This document shows, piece by piece, positions 8,628-17,064 of a DNA stretch of 56,164 nucleotides. The notes below the pieces were generated by a model. It saw only the letters and a list, made by a program, of their open reading frames with translations. It did not search any database and was not told where the DNA came from. Location: positions 1-56,164 of the forward strand of contig NZ_JBNPMC010000023.1 in NCBI RefSeq assembly GCF_050313795.1, in the 5' to 3' direction. A program made the position numbers and the translations under genes. Positions within the stretch are counted from its first letter, which is position 1, and the number at the start of each line of letters is the position of its first letter. Origin of the DNA: CAMBRQ01 sp945870325. GTDB lineage: Bacteria > Bacillota > Clostridia > Lachnospirales > Lachnospiraceae.

Positions 8628-9314
8628 TTAGCCCAGGGCTTCTGCAAATGCCTTCGTGATCAGTTGCGGTCTGGTAATAATCGAACCTACTACTACGCTA
8701 AATGCGCCAAGTTCAATCACTCTCTTAGCCTTTTCCGGGGTATTGATGTTACCCTCTGCGATGACTCTGTTCTTCACCTGTGCAGTGATCTTTCTTAATA
8801 TCTCAAAATCATTCGCCTCAATCTTGTCGCCTTTGCTCTGCTCAGTGTAACCAACCATCGTTGTTCCGATAAAATCAAATCCCAACTCATCTGCATGGAT
8901 TGCCTCTTCTACAGTAGAGCAATCTGCCATTAGAAGCTGATCCGGATACTTCTCCTTAATCTGGGCGAAGAATTCATCCAATGTTACATTGCCTGGACGA
9001 AGTGCGCCAGTCGCATCCACTGCGATGATCTCTGGTTTTACTTCCATCAATTCATCAATTTCTTTCATCGTCGGCGTAATGTAGACTTTGCTATCGTCAT
9101 AATCTCTCTTGACGATGCCGATGATCGGAAGATCTACCTGAGACTGGATCTCCTTAATATCCTCCTTCGTATTAGCACGGATACCAACGGCTCCCCCTTC
9201 TTTTGCTGCAAGCGCCATTCTTCCCATTATGAAAGAAGAATGCAGCGGCTCATGCGGCAAAGCCTGACAGGATACTACTAATTTGCCCTTTAACTGTTCC
9301 ACGTTCGCTTTCAT
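8628..9314 (-). CDS. nanE: N-acetylmannosamine-6-phosphate 2-epimerase
   Basis: 228 residues from the ATG of MKANVEQLKG, which has AAGGAGGG about nine bases upstream; the longer frame to 9395 crosses the promoter and is rejected. It converts ManNAc-6-P to GlcNAc-6-P. TIM-barrel features: VVSCQALPHEPLH at the N-terminus, IIGIVKRDY (catalytic Lys), ADCSTVEEA, IAEGNINTPEKA and VVVGSIITRP phosphate-binding motifs. It is the first gene of the minus-strand operon and lies directly behind the promoter at 9355-9383. Confidence 0.96.
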   Translation of the reverse strand: MKANVEQLKGKLVVSCQALPHEPLHSSFIMGRMALAAKEGGAVGIRANTKEDIKEIQSQVDLPIIGIVKRDYDDSKVYITPTMKEIDELMEVKPEIIAVDATGALRPGNVTLDEFFAQIKEKYPDQLLMADCSTVEEAIHADELGFDFIGTTMVGYTEQSKGDKIEANDFEILRKITAQVKNRVIAEGNINTPEKAKRVIELGAFSVVVGSIITRPQLITKAFAEALG

Positions 9315-9354
9315 CTCTCTGCTCCCTCCTTGTCGTTTCTCGTTTCTGGCATTC

Positions 9355-9383
9355 AGTATATCTGTGGAAGAATTTATTTTCAA
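9355..9383 (-). promoter_or_regulatory. sigma-A type promoter of the nan operon
   Basis: On the minus strand TTGAAA (9383-9378), a 17-base spacer, and TATACT (9360-9355), placed about 40 bases before the nanE start. Good agreement with the housekeeping consensus. Confidence 0.75.
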
Positions 9384-9399
9384 TACCATATTCATGTTC

Positions 9400-9413
9400 T
9401 GAAAGTTCTTTCA
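9400..9413. promoter_or_regulatory. palindrome, candidate operator upstream of the nan promoter
   Basis: TGAAAGTTCTTTCA is a 6-bp inverted repeat with a 2-base centre, 17 bp upstream of the nan -35 box. Further TTCAAA/TTTTCAAA half-sites follow. Assignment to the RpiR protein is inference. Confidence 0.4.
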
Positions 9414-9500
9414 AACTTTTCAAAACGTCCTTGATTCATGCACAATTTTTTATTATTTTTTTAGTCAATTTGCACAAATCGAGGTTACTTCTTTCCATCT

Positions 9501-9516
9501 TTGAAAGTAACTTCAA
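9501..9516. promoter_or_regulatory. inverted repeat, candidate operator upstream of nagB
   Basis: TTGAAAGTAACTTCAA has TTGAA/TTCAA arms and lies 15 bp before the nagB -35 box, mirroring the palindrome at the nan side. Both may bind the same regulator. Confidence 0.35.
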
Positions 9517-9531
9517 TCCATCTCATTCCAC

Positions 9532-9559
9532 TTGAAAACTATGATTTCATCGCTATACT
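9532..9559 (+). promoter_or_regulatory. probable nagB promoter
   Basis: TTGAAA (9532-9537), 16-base spacer, TATACT (9554-9559). The same boxes as the divergent nan promoter, which suggests coordinated control. Confidence 0.65.
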
Positions 9560-9607
9560 GAACAGTAGAATCACTGTTATCTATTATCTTAAGAAAGGGA
9601 AAAAATT

Positions 9608-10333
9608 ATGATTATTTACAGAGCAAAAGACTATCAGGACATGAGCCGCAAGGCTGCTAACATTATCTCCGCACAGGTAATTATGAAACCAAACTGTACC
9701 TTGGGACTTGCAACAGGCTCTACCCCAGTCGGAACCTACCAGCAGTTAATTGAATGGTATAAGAAAGGAGACCTGGACTTCTCGCAGGTAAGCAGTATCA
9801 ACCTGGACGAGTACAAAGGATTATCCCCGGAAAATGATCAGAGTTATCGTTATTTTATGAATACGAATCTCTTCAATCATATTAATATAGATAAGACTCG
9901 CACTTTCGTTCCAAATGGACTTGAAGCAGATTCCCAAAAAGCGTGTAACGACTACAATCATATTATCACCGCTTCTGGCGGCATTGATCTGCAGCTTCTT
10001 GGTCTGGGACACAACGGACATATCGGCTTTAATGAGCCAGGAGAAGCATTCGAGCGCGAGACACACTGTGTAGACTTAACGGAAAGTACAATCGAAGCGA
10101 ATAAGAGATTCTTTGAGTCAGAAGAAGATGTGCCAAGACAGGCTTATACAATGGGAATTAAGAATATTATGCAGGCACGGAAGATCCTCGTAGTAGTAAG
10201 CGGGGCTGATAAGGCTGAGATCCTTGAAAAAGTACTGAAAGGACCTATTACTCCGGCAGTTCCGGCTTCTATCCTGCAGTTGCATAATGATGTGACTATT
10301 GTGGCAGATGAAGCGGCATTAGGGAGAATTTAG
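9608..10333 (+). CDS. nagB: glucosamine-6-phosphate deaminase
   Basis: 241 residues, complete. Converts GlcN-6-P to fructose-6-phosphate and ammonia, the last step of the sialic acid route. Motifs: GLATGSTPVGTYQ (phosphate loop, residues 33-45), NLDEYKGL with the catalytic Asp, LGLGHNGHIGFNEPG with the catalytic His. Ribosome binding site AAGAAAGGG before the ATG. It is transcribed divergently from the nan operon across a shared regulatory region and ends at a long inverted-repeat element. Confidence 0.97.
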   Translation: MIIYRAKDYQDMSRKAANIISAQVIMKPNCTLGLATGSTPVGTYQQLIEWYKKGDLDFSQVSSINLDEYKGLSPENDQSYRYFMNTNLFNHINIDKTRTFVPNGLEADSQKACNDYNHIITASGGIDLQLLGLGHNGHIGFNEPGEAFERETHCVDLTESTIEANKRFFESEEDVPRQAYTMGIKNIMQARKILVVVSGADKAEILEKVLKGPITPAVPASILQLHNDVTIVADEAALGRI

Positions 10334-10350
10334 GGAGAAAATTGTTGCTT

Positions 10351-10580
10351 GAATGTGGCTGGCGGGGTCAGGGGCGTAGCATGAGTCTTAGAAACTGTTA
10401 GCATAAAAATGGCCGGAAACTGGCATGAGAATTTGATCTCAAATCAAATTCTCATGAGCATCTGAGGCGAGAAGATATCAAATCTTCTCGTCGAATATGC
10501 TCGGTTGCCAATTTCCAGCCAGTTTTATGGTTATAGTTTCTTAACGAAATGCTCCGGTTCTAACCCCGCCAGCCACATTC
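10351..10580. repeat. 230-bp branched inverted-repeat element between nagB and lgt
   Basis: Perfect 18-bp outer arms GAATGTGGCTGGCGGGGT (10351-10368) and ACCCCGCCAGCCACATTC (10563-10580). Further imperfect pairing continues inward (ATGGCCGGAAACTGGC against GCCAATTTCCAGCCAGT). Two internal perfect hairpins sit at 10425-10436/10444-10455 (12 bp) and 10468-10476/10482-10490 (9 bp). It fills almost the whole gap between convergent genes. It may act as a bidirectional terminator, a MITE-like element or a structured RNA. Confidence 0.8.
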
Positions 10581-10607
10581 CACGATACCGTCCACTTCCA
10601 ACACCCT

Positions 10608-11480
10608 TTATTTCTTACTGAAAATTCTCCCTTTTCTCTTCCTCCGATTATACACGATCAGCACGATCGCCACCACAACCAGAATGCCAGAGAGCATCTG
10701 CGATACCGGAATTCCCAGACCCGGCAGCAATAACTGATCTGTCCTGATTCCTTCAATCCAGAATCTTCCAAGCCCATATCCCAGCAAATACACCAGGAAT
10801 ACCTCGCCATCGAACTTCTTATGCTTCCGGTACAACAACATAATAATCAATACCATCAGGCACCACAGTGATTCATAGAGGAATGTCGGATGTGCCTGGA
10901 TATAAGACACACCGTCTACCGTCTCCATATGATCACGCATCAGTCCTGAGATATCGGAGCCTCTGACCGCATCTACCGGGAGCCTCATAGCCAATAGATT
11001 ATCCGTATACTCGCCGAATACTTCCCGGTTAAAGAAGTTGCCCCAACGTCCGATCATCTGACCTGCCACAAGTCCAAGCCCCGCAGTGTCAAATATTAAC
11101 GGAGCCGACATCTTCTTGACCTTTGCAAATATAATTACCGTAATAATTGCAGCGATGATGCCTCCATAAATCGCCAGTCCTCCCTGCCGTATTTTCAGGA
11201 TACTGATGAGATCATCCTTATACATATCCCAGGAGAAGATCACATAATAGATTCTGGCTCCAATAATTGAGAATATGACCGCATAAATCGCAAGATCATA
11301 GTAATCCTCCGGGTTCTGTCCGCTTCTTTTCGCCTCTGCCGCTGCGATGAAGATACCAACCAGAATCCCTAAACCTATAATAATGCCATAATACGCAATA
11401 TCAAAGCCAAATACCGTAATATGATCACCTACCGACTTCAGATGTATCCCAATATTGGGAAAATCTATCGTTTTGTGCAT
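10608..11480 (-). CDS. lgt: prolipoprotein diacylglyceryl transferase
   Basis: 290 residues, about seven membrane segments. It adds diacylglycerol to the lipobox Cys of prelipoproteins, such as the ModA lipoprotein encoded in this window. Family landmarks are YGIIIGLGILVG, the signature GGLAIYGGIIA, GQMIGRWGNFFNREVFG, HPTFLYESLW and GYGLGRFWIEGIRTDQL. The C-terminus ends in a basic tail (RKRKGRIFSKK). It is the last gene of the long minus-strand housekeeping run. Confidence 0.96.
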   Translation of the reverse strand: MHKTIDFPNIGIHLKSVGDHITVFGFDIAYYGIIIGLGILVGIFIAAAEAKRSGQNPEDYYDLAIYAVIFSIIGARIYYVIFSWDMYKDDLISILKIRQGGLAIYGGIIAAIITVIIFAKVKKMSAPLIFDTAGLGLVAGQMIGRWGNFFNREVFGEYTDNLLAMRLPVDAVRGSDISGLMRDHMETVDGVSYIQAHPTFLYESLWCLMVLIIMLLYRKHKKFDGEVFLVYLLGYGLGRFWIEGIRTDQLLLPGLGIPVSQMLSGILVVVAIVLIVYNRRKRKGRIFSKK

Positions 11481-11497
11481 GATTATCGTCTTCCTTC

Positions 11498-12598
11498 CTA
11501 TACGTTAAAGCGGAATAGCATAATATCCCCATCTTTTACAACGTATTCCTTGCCTTCCAATCTGATCAAGCCTTTTTCCTTCGCTGCATTATGGCTGCCG
11601 CACGCAATCAGATCATCATAAGATACAACCTCCGCACGAATGAAGCCACGCTCGAAATCAGAGTGAATCTTTCCTGCCGCCTGTGGCGCTTTGGTTCCAT
11701 TGGTGATGGTCCATGCACGTACCTCCGGCTCTCCGGCCGTCAGATAACTGATCAATCCTAGCAGTCTGTAACTTGCCTTAATCAATTTCTCAAGACCAGA
11801 CTCAGATAATCCCAGATCTTCTAAGAACATCTTCTTCTCATCATCATCCAGCTCTGCAATCTCCTGTTCAATCTGCGCACATACAACGAAGACTTCGCTT
11901 AATTCTTCTTTGGCATACTCGCGAACTGCCTGTACACCCACATTGGACACACCGTCATCTGCCAGATCATCCTCTGCTACATTCGCCGCATAGATTACAG
12001 GCTTATAAGTCAGTAGATTATAGCCTTTCAGCCATGCCTCTTCATCCTCATCATCGGCTCCTTCGAATGTCTTCGCGAGTTTTCCTTCCTCCAGATGCGC
12101 TTTAATCTTCTCCAAAAGTGCCAGTTCTTTTGCAGCGGTCTTGTCATTTCTTGCTACTTTCGTAGTCTTGGCAATCCTACGCTCTAGTATCTCCAGATCC
12201 GAGAAGATCAATTCCAGATTAATTGTCTCAATATCACGAAGCGGATTAATACTGCCATCTACGTGGACAATATTACTGTCCTCAAAGCATCTTACTACAT
12301 GGACAATCGCGTCCACCTCACGGATATTGGCAAGAAACTGATTGCCAAGTCCCTCTCCTTTTGACGCTCCTTTTACCAGTCCGGCGATATCTACGAATTC
12401 AATCGCCGCCGGAATAATCTTCTTCGTATGATACATCTCTCCCAGCACATTCAATCTTTCATCCGGTACGGTTACAACTCCCACATTCGGGTCAATCGTA
12501 CAGAATGGATAGTTAGCTGATTCTGCCCCTGCTTTGGTCAACGAATTGAATAATGTACTTTTTCCTACATTGGGTAATCCCACGATTCCTAATTTCAT
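11498..12598 (-). CDS. ychF: redox/ribosome-associated GTPase YchF (OBG family)
   Basis: 366 residues, normal length. G1 motif GLPNVGKSTLFN (residues 6-17), G3 DIAGLVKGASKGEGLGNQFL, and an NVAEDD segment (about residue 206) in place of canonical NKxD, as expected for YchF, which prefers ATP. The C-terminal TGS domain includes the AWTI segment, the FERGFIRAEV motif and the LFRFNV end. Cytoplasmic P-loop protein bound to ribosomes and linked to stress responses. ATG precisely at the G domain start. Confidence 0.96.
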   Translation of the reverse strand: MKLGIVGLPNVGKSTLFNSLTKAGAESANYPFCTIDPNVGVVTVPDERLNVLGEMYHTKKIIPAAIEFVDIAGLVKGASKGEGLGNQFLANIREVDAIVHVVRCFEDSNIVHVDGSINPLRDIETINLELIFSDLEILERRIAKTTKVARNDKTAAKELALLEKIKAHLEEGKLAKTFEGADDEDEEAWLKGYNLLTYKPVIYAANVAEDDLADDGVSNVGVQAVREYAKEELSEVFVVCAQIEQEIAELDDDEKKMFLEDLGLSESGLEKLIKASYRLLGLISYLTAGEPEVRAWTITNGTKAPQAAGKIHSDFERGFIRAEVVSYDDLIACGSHNAAKEKGLIRLEGKEYVVKDGDIMLFRFNV

Positions 12599-12702
12599 CT
12601 ATTATGTCCTCTTTCTAAAGTTACTTTTAATGATCAACCGACCTAGAATTTCTTCTCCTTGCCAGCCGACACTTCGAAACACACAACAGTGTATCACTTT
12701 TA

Positions 12703-13371
12703 TTACTTCTTGTCACGGGTCTGCATCAAGATTACGATTCCCGCTGCAAAACTGATTACAGCCTCATCTTCATCCTCAGCAATCTGATTGCTGACACAAA
12801 GGCTGTCATATGGTGTCAATATATGATTCCGAAGCGGATACTTCGCCCCTTTGATATTGAAGCCGAAGATCTCTTCCCCTAGCGGGAATACAGAAAAATA
12901 CGGACCATACATCTCGTCCTTCCTAAGATGCGTCTCTCCATCACCGATTAGGCAGATCATATTCTGCCGATCCACGATCTTCGCATCAACTCCCGCTTTG
13001 AACGGAATGGTAAGGCTCTGTACATTCGCCCAGAGATGGTCTAATCTTCCCCCTGTAGCCCCAAGGATGATCAGTTCGCTGCATCCAAGTGTCATAGCCA
13101 GTCTGATTGCAATCTCTGTATCAGAAGCATCTTTTACCGGATTATATTCACGAATCGGAACATTCGTCTCATTCTTATAATAATCCGCAATCTCTGCCTT
13201 CACACTGTCAAAATCTCCTACAATATAACTTGGCATGATCTGATGTCTATAAAGGAATTCCATTCCTTTATCCACACCAATCACATATTCCCCTTCCTGC
13301 TTCTCTAAGATAGAAAGGGTCAATTCTTCATCCAGTTCTCCGCCACTTACAATTACAATTCGTTTACTCAT
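12703..13371 (-). CDS. thiN: thiamine pyrophosphokinase
   Basis: 222 residues. Transfers pyrophosphate from ATP to thiamine. Visible: GVDKGMEFLYRH, IVGDFDSV (metal-binding Asp motif), KDASDTEIAIRLA, and ILGATGGRLDHLWANV, all characteristic of the TPK catalytic domain. The start ATG overlaps the rpe stop by 8 bp, so the two are translationally coupled. The rsgA-rpe-thiN order is common in Firmicutes. Confidence 0.95.
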   Translation of the reverse strand: MSKRIVIVSGGELDEELTLSILEKQEGEYVIGVDKGMEFLYRHQIMPSYIVGDFDSVKAEIADYYKNETNVPIREYNPVKDASDTEIAIRLAMTLGCSELIILGATGGRLDHLWANVQSLTIPFKAGVDAKIVDRQNMICLIGDGETHLRKDEMYGPYFSVFPLGEEIFGFNIKGAKYPLRNHILTPYDSLCVSNQIAEDEDEAVISFAAGIVILMQTRDKK

Positions 13372-14026
13372 AATCCTTCAATATCTCCATAAACTCCTTT
13401 GTGTTCTTCCCTGGATCTCCGCCAAATACGGCAGATCCTGCTACAATCACATTCGCTCCTGCATCCAGCACTTCCCGGACATTCGTAAGATAGATTCCTC
13501 CATCTACCTGAATATCTACAGATAATTCTTTTTCCCCAATCATCGCACGAATCTTACGAATCTTATCCAGTGATTCCGGAATAAACTTCTGTCCGCCGAA
13601 TCCAGGATGCACACTCATAACAAGTATCATGTCGACATCTTTCAGATAAGGCTCTACTGCCTCTGCCTCCGTCTCCGGGCAGATGGATAATCCCACCTTC
13701 AGCCCACACTCACGGATCTTATCAATGGTTGTCTTCACATCTTCACATGCTTCCAGATGAATTGTCACCAGATCTGCTCCTGCTTTCTTAAATGCCTCGA
13801 TATAACGAATCGGTTCCTGCACCATCAGATGTACATCCATCACCTGATCTGTTACATCATGAATAGAAGCCAGCACGGGCATACCGAACGAGATACTCGG
13901 CACAAACATCCCGTCCATGACATCAAAATGCAAATATCTGGCACCATTTTCCTCAGTCTTTTTCATCTCCTGGCCAAGCACCTTGAAGTCCGCCGCCAGA
14001 ATGGATGGAGCTAATATATAGTCCAT
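13364..14026 (-). CDS. rpe: ribulose-phosphate 3-epimerase
   Basis: 220 residues from the ATG of MDYILAPSI, which has AGGAGG eight bases upstream; a TTG two codons earlier is too close to that site. TIM barrel of the pentose phosphate pathway. Motifs: LAPSILAADF, HFDVMDGMFVP, DVHLMV, MSVHPGFGGQKFIP and QVDGGI. Starts two bases after the rsgA stop. Confidence 0.97.
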   Translation of the reverse strand: MDYILAPSILAADFKVLGQEMKKTEENGARYLHFDVMDGMFVPSISFGMPVLASIHDVTDQVMDVHLMVQEPIRYIEAFKKAGADLVTIHLEACEDVKTTIDKIRECGLKVGLSICPETEAEAVEPYLKDVDMILVMSVHPGFGGQKFIPESLDKIRKIRAMIGEKELSVDIQVDGGIYLTNVREVLDAGANVIVAGSAVFGGDPGKNTKEFMEILKDYE

Positions 14027-14028
14027 AC

Positions 14029-14907
14029 TCAATACCTCCTCTTATTCTTCAGTTCTTCATACATCTCTATATAATTCTGATAACGTATCGCATGTATCTT
14101 CCCTGCCTCCACGGCTTCTTTTATCGCACATCCCGGCTCATGAACATGGTCACATCCATTGAATCGGCATGTCCCTTCATACTCTGCAAACTCAGGAAAA
14201 TAATACTTTAACTCTTCTTTGTCAAAATCATTCACATATAATGAACTGAATCCCGGAGTATCCATAATATAAGAATTCTCATCAACCGGAAACAGTTCTG
14301 AATGTCTGGTTGTATGCCTGCCTCTCTCAATCTTCTGACTGATTGCACCAGTCTCCATATTCGCTTCAGGCTGCAATATATTGATAATGGAGGATTTGCC
14401 CACGCCAGAGGGTCCGGCAATGGCTGTCGTCTTGCCTCTTAGCACCTCTTTAACCTGATTCACATTCTTCCCCTCCAAAGCACTTGTAAATATCAGCGGA
14501 TATCCACAGCCTCCATAAATCTGCTGTAACTCCGTCACCTGAGGATCCGTCGCAATATCTTCTTTGTTGAAGCAAAGAATGACTGGAATCTCTTTCCTCT
14601 CCATCATCACAAGAAACCTGTCCAACAGATTAAAATGCGGGTCAGGCTTTGCGATTGCAAACACAACCAATGCCTGATCAATATTCGCAACTGCCGGACG
14701 TATCAGTTCATTGCGTCTTGGAATAATATCAATAATATTGCCTGTCTTCTCCTCTTCATCCAGTACTTCTATCTCTACATTGTCACCTACCAACGGCTTA
14801 ATCTTCTCTTTTCGGAATACACCTTTTGCTTTACATTCATAAACACCGAATTCTACTACGTGTACGTAGTAGAATCCGGCAATCCCTTTTACTATCTTTC
14901 CTTGCAT
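14029..14907 (-). CDS. rsgA: ribosome small subunit biogenesis GTPase RsgA
   Basis: 292 residues. OB fold at the N-terminus, circularly permuted GTPase with NKxD-type FNKED (about residue 118), P-loop GPSGVGKSSIIN (about 173) and DTPGFSS (about 220), then a zinc-binding CRFNGCDHVHEPGC segment near the C-terminus. It releases RbfA and matures the 30S subunit. Next to prkC, prpC and rpe as in many Firmicutes. Confidence 0.97.
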   Translation of the reverse strand: MQGKIVKGIAGFYYVHVVEFGVYECKAKGVFRKEKIKPLVGDNVEIEVLDEEEKTGNIIDIIPRRNELIRPAVANIDQALVVFAIAKPDPHFNLLDRFLVMMERKEIPVILCFNKEDIATDPQVTELQQIYGGCGYPLIFTSALEGKNVNQVKEVLRGKTTAIAGPSGVGKSSIINILQPEANMETGAISQKIERGRHTTRHSELFPVDENSYIMDTPGFSSLYVNDFDKEELKYYFPEFAEYEGTCRFNGCDHVHEPGCAIKEAVEAGKIHAIRYQNYIEMYEELKNKRRY

Positions 14908-14958
14908 ACCTTATCCCGTCTCACTCATCTGACACCCTGCCGCTTCAGCCTAATCGGC

Positions 14959-17064
14959 TTAGTCTAAAGGTTCATCCGTCTCTCCACCACCTTGAGCTGG
15001 TCTTGGTCCATTGCTGACCACATAAGTGATCGTTGTTCCCTTATCAACCTTACCCGATGCAGGACTTTGAGAGATAATCGCTCCCCTCGGAATTGTATCA
15101 CTATAATCAGAGCCGCTTCTGCTGGTATACAATCCATTTCCGGAAGCCCAACTTGTCAGATTACCTTCGGACTGTCCGACAAAACTTTGAATATCAATTC
15201 TCTCATCTGGCTTTGGTCCATTACTAATTACAAGATTAATATTTGTACCCGCTGCTACTTTCTTGCCCCCATTTACACTCTGGGACACAACCTGACCTTT
15301 TGGTACACTATCATGGTAATCATACGTAGTTGTAACCGAAAGTCCAGCGCTTGTAATCGCATTCTGTGCTGCTGCATCCTCCTGGCCAACTACATTCGGA
15401 ACGGTCTTCTTTTCAGCACCTTTGCTGACTTTCATCACAATCTCTGTATCTTCCGTCGCTTCCGTCTTCGCAGCCGGAGTCGTCTCGATAACATTGCCGC
15501 TCTCTACGGTATCACTATACGCAAACTCGGAGGTAACTTTCTTAAATCCTGCATTCTCCAGTGCTTTTTGGGCATCACTTTCACTCATACCACTGACATC
15601 CGGTACCGGAATCTTATCACCTACCAGCCCAGAACTGATTACGACATGAATCGTCGTATTCTTTGCAACTTTCTCGCCTGCTTCTGTCTTCTGCTTCGAA
15701 ACTAACCCTTCCGCGTATTTCTTAGATTCTTCACGTGTATCCACCTTGAAACCCAGTCCCTTATCATTCAAAATCTTTTTCGCTTCTTCTTCGGTCTTAC
15801 CTAATACATTTGGAACCTTTACCATCTCTTCTGTCTCTTCACTCATCTTAAGGCTCGGTCCGAATTTGAACACACCAGCAGCCTTTCCAATCGTAAATAT
15901 CAGAATAAAGATAATGATTACCGCAACGACGATTGTCAGAATCTTCATAATCTTATTCATCCGAGGATTTACTTCATCAGAGTCCTTCCCTTTCTTTCCT
16001 CTTCTGGAGTCGTACTCGTCATCTTCCTCATCGTAATCATCATCGTCATACTCGGTATCGTCATCATATCCGGCATCACCATAGTCATCGCCATCATAAT
16101 CATCGTCATCATCGTCGTAGTCATCATATTCATCATAATCTTCATCACCCGATTCATATGAATCTCTGATATCATCCAACTCATCATCTGTGATGATAAC
16201 TGTATCTGCATTACGAAGCGGCGGTATCACAACGAAATCGCCATTCGGATCAACCAGTGAACGCTTCAGATCTTTGATCAGATCATCCGTGCTCCTATAT
16301 CTTCTCTCACTGTTCTTCTGTGTACATTTCAAAATAATCTGCTCAAGACTGTACGGAATATCCGGCACCAGTTTTGACGGCGGCGTAATCTCTTCCTGAA
16401 GATGCTTGATTGCTACCGACACTGTAGAATCTCCGTCAAAAGGCACCTGACCTGTCACCATCTCGAAAAGTGTAATACCAATAGAATAGATATCACTTCT
16501 CTGATCACTGAATCCACCCCTTGCCTGCTCCGGGGATGTATAATGGACAGATCCCATTGCATTCGAACTAACGGTATTCGAAGTTGTCGCCTTCGCAATA
16601 CCGAAATCCGTTACTTTCACCTTACCATCTCTGGATATAATAATATTCTGCGGCTTAATGTCACGATGGATAATATTCGCCGCATGTGCAACCCCGATAC
16701 CCGTACACATCTGGATCGCGATACTAATCACTTCTTTATGGGATAATCTCCCCTTCTTCTCTATATACTCCTTTAACGTAATCCCTTCGACTAATTCCAT
16801 GACCATATAGTATAATCCGCGATCCTCGCCCACGTCATATACATTAACTATATTCGGATGAATCAGTCCAGCCGCAGCCTGCGCTTCTGACCGGAACTTA
16901 CGTACAAAATTCTCGTCTTCTTTATATTCTTTCTTCAAAACCTTAATTGCCACGTAACGATTCAGCATATGGTCTTTGCCCTTATAGACATCAGCCATCC
17001 CCCCTGCTCCAACCTTACTAAGCACCTCATAACGTTTCCCTAGAAAAATACCATCTTTTACCAT
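14959..17064 (-). CDS. prkC: PASTA-domain Ser/Thr protein kinase
   Basis: 701 residues. Cytoplasmic kinase domain (about 10-270) with glycine loop VGAGGMADVYKG, Lys41, HRD at 133-135, DFG at 153-155 and SPEQ. An extremely acidic juxtamembrane linker follows (about 293-351, mostly Asp, Glu and Tyr), then a basic patch, one membrane segment (about 372-394) and four extracellular PASTA repeats (about 416-690) that bind peptidoglycan fragments. It senses cell wall status and phosphorylates growth and division proteins. Overlaps the phosphatase gene upstream by 7 bp. The acidic linker is longer than usual and is coded by near-repetitive GAT/GAC/TAT triplets. Confidence 0.96.
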   Translation of the reverse strand: MVKDGIFLGKRYEVLSKVGAGGMADVYKGKDHMLNRYVAIKVLKKEYKEDENFVRKFRSEAQAAAGLIHPNIVNVYDVGEDRGLYYMVMELVEGITLKEYIEKKGRLSHKEVISIAIQMCTGIGVAHAANIIHRDIKPQNIIISRDGKVKVTDFGIAKATTSNTVSSNAMGSVHYTSPEQARGGFSDQRSDIYSIGITLFEMVTGQVPFDGDSTVSVAIKHLQEEITPPSKLVPDIPYSLEQIILKCTQKNSERRYRSTDDLIKDLKRSLVDPNGDFVVIPPLRNADTVIITDDELDDIRDSYESGDEDYDEYDDYDDDDDDYDGDDYGDAGYDDDTEYDDDDYDEEDDEYDSRRGKKGKDSDEVNPRMNKIMKILTIVVAVIIIFILIFTIGKAAGVFKFGPSLKMSEETEEMVKVPNVLGKTEEEAKKILNDKGLGFKVDTREESKKYAEGLVSKQKTEAGEKVAKNTTIHVVISSGLVGDKIPVPDVSGMSESDAQKALENAGFKKVTSEFAYSDTVESGNVIETTPAAKTEATEDTEIVMKVSKGAEKKTVPNVVGQEDAAAQNAITSAGLSVTTTYDYHDSVPKGQVVSQSVNGGKKVAAGTNINLVISNGPKPDERIDIQSFVGQSEGNLTSWASGNGLYTSRSGSDYSDTIPRGAIISQSPASGKVDKGTTITYVVSNGPRPAQGGGETDEPLD

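Noticed and set aside
9315..9395. N-terminal extension of NanE
   Set aside because: The extended frame crosses the promoter TATACT box and the AAGGAGGG site, and family members start at the internal Met.
15969..16211. repetitive GAT/CAT tract considered as a CRISPR-like or satellite array
   Set aside because: No repeat-spacer structure; it encodes the acidic linker of PrkC in frame.
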